A stretch of 64,000 nt of DNA from Rhynchopus euleeides. Its lineage: Eukaryota > Euglenozoa > Diplonemea > Diplonemida > Diplonemidae. The position numbers were made by a program, and so were the translations under genes. How positions within the stretch are numbered: position 1 is the first letter of the stretch; each line of letters begins with the position of its first letter. The notes under the pieces were generated by a model. That model was not told where the DNA came from and made no database searches. It was given only the letters and a program-made list of their open reading frames with translations. Below, piece after piece: positions 61,748-64,000 of the stretch. Location of the stretch: positions 2,108,001 through 2,172,000 of the forward strand of contig OY723265.1 in NCBI GenBank assembly GCA_963210315.1. The letters are read 5' to 3'.

Positions 61748-64000
61748 ATGAAGGGCCTCCCCACCCCGCTGGTGTTCGCGCTGTCCGGGGTGCTAGCTGC
61801 GCTGCTGCTGGCGGAGGTGCGTGCGGTGGATGAGGTCAGCGTGAGGGAGGCCGCTCCAACAGAGCTGGTTGAGACACACAAGGCCGTGCTGGGGGCAGTC
61901 GGTGCTGTGGTCGCGGCAACCCTGCTCGTGACGCTGGCGCTGTTCCTCGGGAGGTTCCTTGTGCGGATGTCCGTTGTCATTGTGGTCTGCGCTTGTGCAG
62001 TCATTGTCGCTGTCGGGATGGTCACATGGGCGGTGACGTACACCACGTCTCGAGACGCCATCAACGGTGTGAACGAGCAGCTGCTCCTCGCCACCGCGAA
62101 GACAGTGAAGGCTGTTGAGATCGACCTCGCTGCAGGGCTGTCCATTATCCGCACAGTGCAGGAGCACACCCGTATGGGCCTGTTTGACCCTGCAGCCCCC
62201 TTCCCCACGCCGAATGAGTATCTGATGGGGCTGAACCGGAGGGCCCAGCCCATGACCCGCATCCTGTCCTACATATTCCTGGGGCTGGAGAATGGGGACG
62301 TCGAAGGCTCCTCCAGGGTCACCAGCGACAGGTTCGGCTTCCCCGCCGCATATCTGCTGATGGGCAGCAGTGCAAATACGACCGCTGTGCCGTCGTGGAT
62401 GGAATGCCGTGCTGCGAACTTCGCGCTCCCCCCATTCGACTGCAGCAAGCAGCATGTGTGCGGACTGAACGAGACGGCTGACAGGCGGGAATGCGCACGC
62501 CACTGCAGCTTCCCTCCCTCCAACGAGTTCTGCAGGGACCCACACGGCCACTCCGGCATGGTTGGTGGGTACTTCGCTGCCAACTCCTCCATGACGCCCC
62601 TCTCGACGCCCTCCTTCTCGCGCATCGACCCGCGCATCCGTCCGTGGTACAAGATCTCGAAGGACGTGACCTGGAGCGAGCCCTTCATGTGGTACGGCTA
62701 CCCGGGGATGACCAGCAGCATTGGCCTGTTCGCCCCCGACGGGACGGCGCTGGGCTCCATTGCACTCGACTACTCGATGTCCACACTGGCACCCCTGCTG
62801 AGGAAGCTGCCCCCCTCGGAGAACTCGGACATCCACATCCTGTCTTCAAAGCACATGCTGTTGGCCTCCAGCATGTCGACGGAGGAGCTCGTTGCGGACA
62901 CCGGCAACGCTGGCATCAGGAAGGCCCTGCTGGACGTTCAGACCATCACGAACCCTGACTCTGCCATCCTGGGTGTTTTGGTGGAGATCAAGAAGCGCTT
63001 CTCCACGATGCAGGAGGCAATGGAAGCCGAGTCGCTATTCTACTACGACGATCGTGCCGTCCTGAGTTTCCCCATCACAGCCCACGGGGGCTTCCGGCTG
63101 CTTGCGGTGATCGACGTTGCAGTGATGGACTTTCTCGGTGAGGCGGAGGACGCATCGACCCGCGCGCTGCTGATTGCCGTGGGCATCAGCCTGCTCTCAG
63201 GGCTGTGCCTCTTCGCGATTGTGACGGTGACGCTGCTTCCGCTGCAGCTCCTCGCAGCCGACATGGAGAAGGTGGCGTGGATGAAGCTGGACGAAATCGA
63301 CAAGAACAAGACGTCGCGCATCAAGGAGATCGAATGGATGCAGCGCTCCTTCGGGACCATGGTGCGCAACCTGACGGAGTTCCGGCAGTATCTGCCCCAG
63401 GGGATGCTGAACGACGACAGCCAGGAGGCGCTGCTCTTCGATGACTACTCCACAGAGACGAAGATCTCGACAATCGTGTTCACAGACGTGCAGGCCTCGA
63501 CCCTCTGCTGGGAGGAGTCTTCCGAGGGCATGCGGAAGGCGTTGAAGATCCACAACCATGTGATCCGGAAGTGCATTGCGGAGCACGGCGGGTATGAGGT
63601 GAAGACCATCGGGGACTCCTTTATGATTGCCTTCGACGACGTGACGAGTGCGCTGCGTTGTGGGCTCGACATCCAGCAGAGCCTGCTGGAGGCCGACTGG
63701 CCCGAGGACGTTCTGAATATCAGCCGCTGTGTCCGCACCGAAGACGGATGCTGGGCTGGGCTGAAGGTGCGCATCGGGGTGAACTCCGGCGAGTGCGACA
63801 TCGAGACGAACAACGCTTTCGGGCGCAAGGACTACTTCGGGAACACCGTGAACAAAGCAGCGCGCCTCGAGGGTGTGTGTCCCGCTGGTGCTGTCTGCGT
63901 GCCCGATGATGTGCTGTTGTCTGTCTCCAACAAGGAGATCGTCCTGGATAATCCGATCGTGATGTCGTCGGGCAGTGTCACACTGCGTGGGATCCAGGAC
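61748..64000 (+). CDS. Receptor-type class III adenylyl cyclase, 3' end outside window
   Basis: 751 residues are visible. Residues about 1-25 look like a signal peptide or signal anchor; hydrophobic helices follow at about 46-70 and 73-97. The ectodomain (about 100-475) has a Cache-like core including SRIDPRIRPWYKIS and APDGTALGSIALDYS, plus a small Cys-rich insertion (about 225-265). A helix at about 477-502 leads to a linker and the catalytic domain (from about 569): STIVFTDVQASTLCWE (metal Asp), HGGYEVKTIGDSFMIAF (Lys for adenine, second metal Asp), RIGVNSGECD and RKDYFGNTVNKAARLE (adenine-selective Asp, catalytic Asn and Arg). Key residues fit adenylyl rather than guanylyl cyclase. Layout resembles ligand-sensing cyclases of trypanosomatids and bacteria. 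The ligand is unknown. Confidence 0.92.
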   Translation, partial: MKGLPTPLVFALSGVLAALLLAEVRAVDEVSVREAAPTELVETHKAVLGAVGAVVAATLLVTLALFLGRFLVRMSVVIVVCACAVIVAVGMVTWAVTYTTSRDAINGVNEQLLLATAKTVKAVEIDLAAGLSIIRTVQEHTRMGLFDPAAPFPTPNEYLMGLNRRAQPMTRILSYIFLGLENGDVEGSSRVTSDRFGFPAAYLLMGSSANTTAVPSWMECRAANFALPPFDCSKQHVCGLNETADRRECARHCSFPPSNEFCRDPHGHSGMVGGYFAANSSMTPLSTPSFSRIDPRIRPWYKISKDVTWSEPFMWYGYPGMTSSIGLFAPDGTALGSIALDYSMSTLAPLLRKLPPSENSDIHILSSKHMLLASSMSTEELVADTGNAGIRKALLDVQTITNPDSAILGVLVEIKKRFSTMQEAMEAESLFYYDDRAVLSFPITAHGGFRLLAVIDVAVMDFLGEAEDASTRALLIAVGISLLSGLCLFAIVTVTLLPLQLLAADMEKVAWMKLDEIDKNKTSRIKEIEWMQRSFGTMVRNLTEFRQYLPQGMLNDDSQEALLFDDYSTETKISTIVFTDVQASTLCWEESSEGMRKALKIHNHVIRKCIAEHGGYEVKTIGDSFMIAFDDVTSALRCGLDIQQSLLEADWPEDVLNISRCVRTEDGCWAGLKVRIGVNSGECDIETNNAFGRKDYFGNTVNKAARLEGVCPAGAVCVPDDVLLSVSNKEIVLDNPIVMSSGSVTLRGIQD

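Overview
The window is nuclear DNA of a GC-rich eukaryotic protist. Protein-coding genes have GT-AG introns, large secreted or membrane cysteine-rich proteins, a UBX protein, a PP2C phosphatase and a bacterial/trypanosome-type class III adenylyl cyclase. Five gene starts each have a pyrimidine-rich tract and an AG about 28 to 52 nt before the ATG, as expected for spliced-leader addition. A tyrosine-recombinase retroelement has the order gag, recombinase, RT-RNase H, which is known from VIPER/TATE elements of kinetoplastids. Together these suggest Euglenozoa, most likely a diplonemid. This is inference: no spliced-leader or rRNA gene was seen.

Layout. 1-5252: 3' part of a giant repeated Cys-rich type I membrane protein. 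5253-13074: repeats, including a 1.9 kb terminal-inverted-repeat (TIR) element. 13127-14332: FAF2/UBXD8-like protein with one in-frame intron. 16032-24145: second Cys-rich membrane protein in four exons; its 4.6 kb intron is almost entirely transposon. 24146-33526: repeat-derived DNA and a 2 kb palindromic element. 33640-42151: pseudokinase-PP2C fusion whose 6.7 kb intron holds a TIR element that in turn contains the YR retroelement. 43392-55847: about 12.5 kb of transposons nested five deep, with two hAT-like transposase genes. 55848-59149: further palindromic repeats, ending in a perfect 145 bp inverted repeat. 59346-61079: WD40 protein. 61748-64000: receptor-type adenylyl cyclase, cut by the window end.

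The dominant unusual signal is the repeat landscape. Many families unrelated in sequence share one design: terminal inverted repeats around a body made of recurring self-complementary words. Several short target-site duplications (TA, 3 bp, 6 bp) can be read directly, so insertion order can be reconstructed. Genes are on the plus strand throughout; the only well-supported minus-strand coding region is a transposase.
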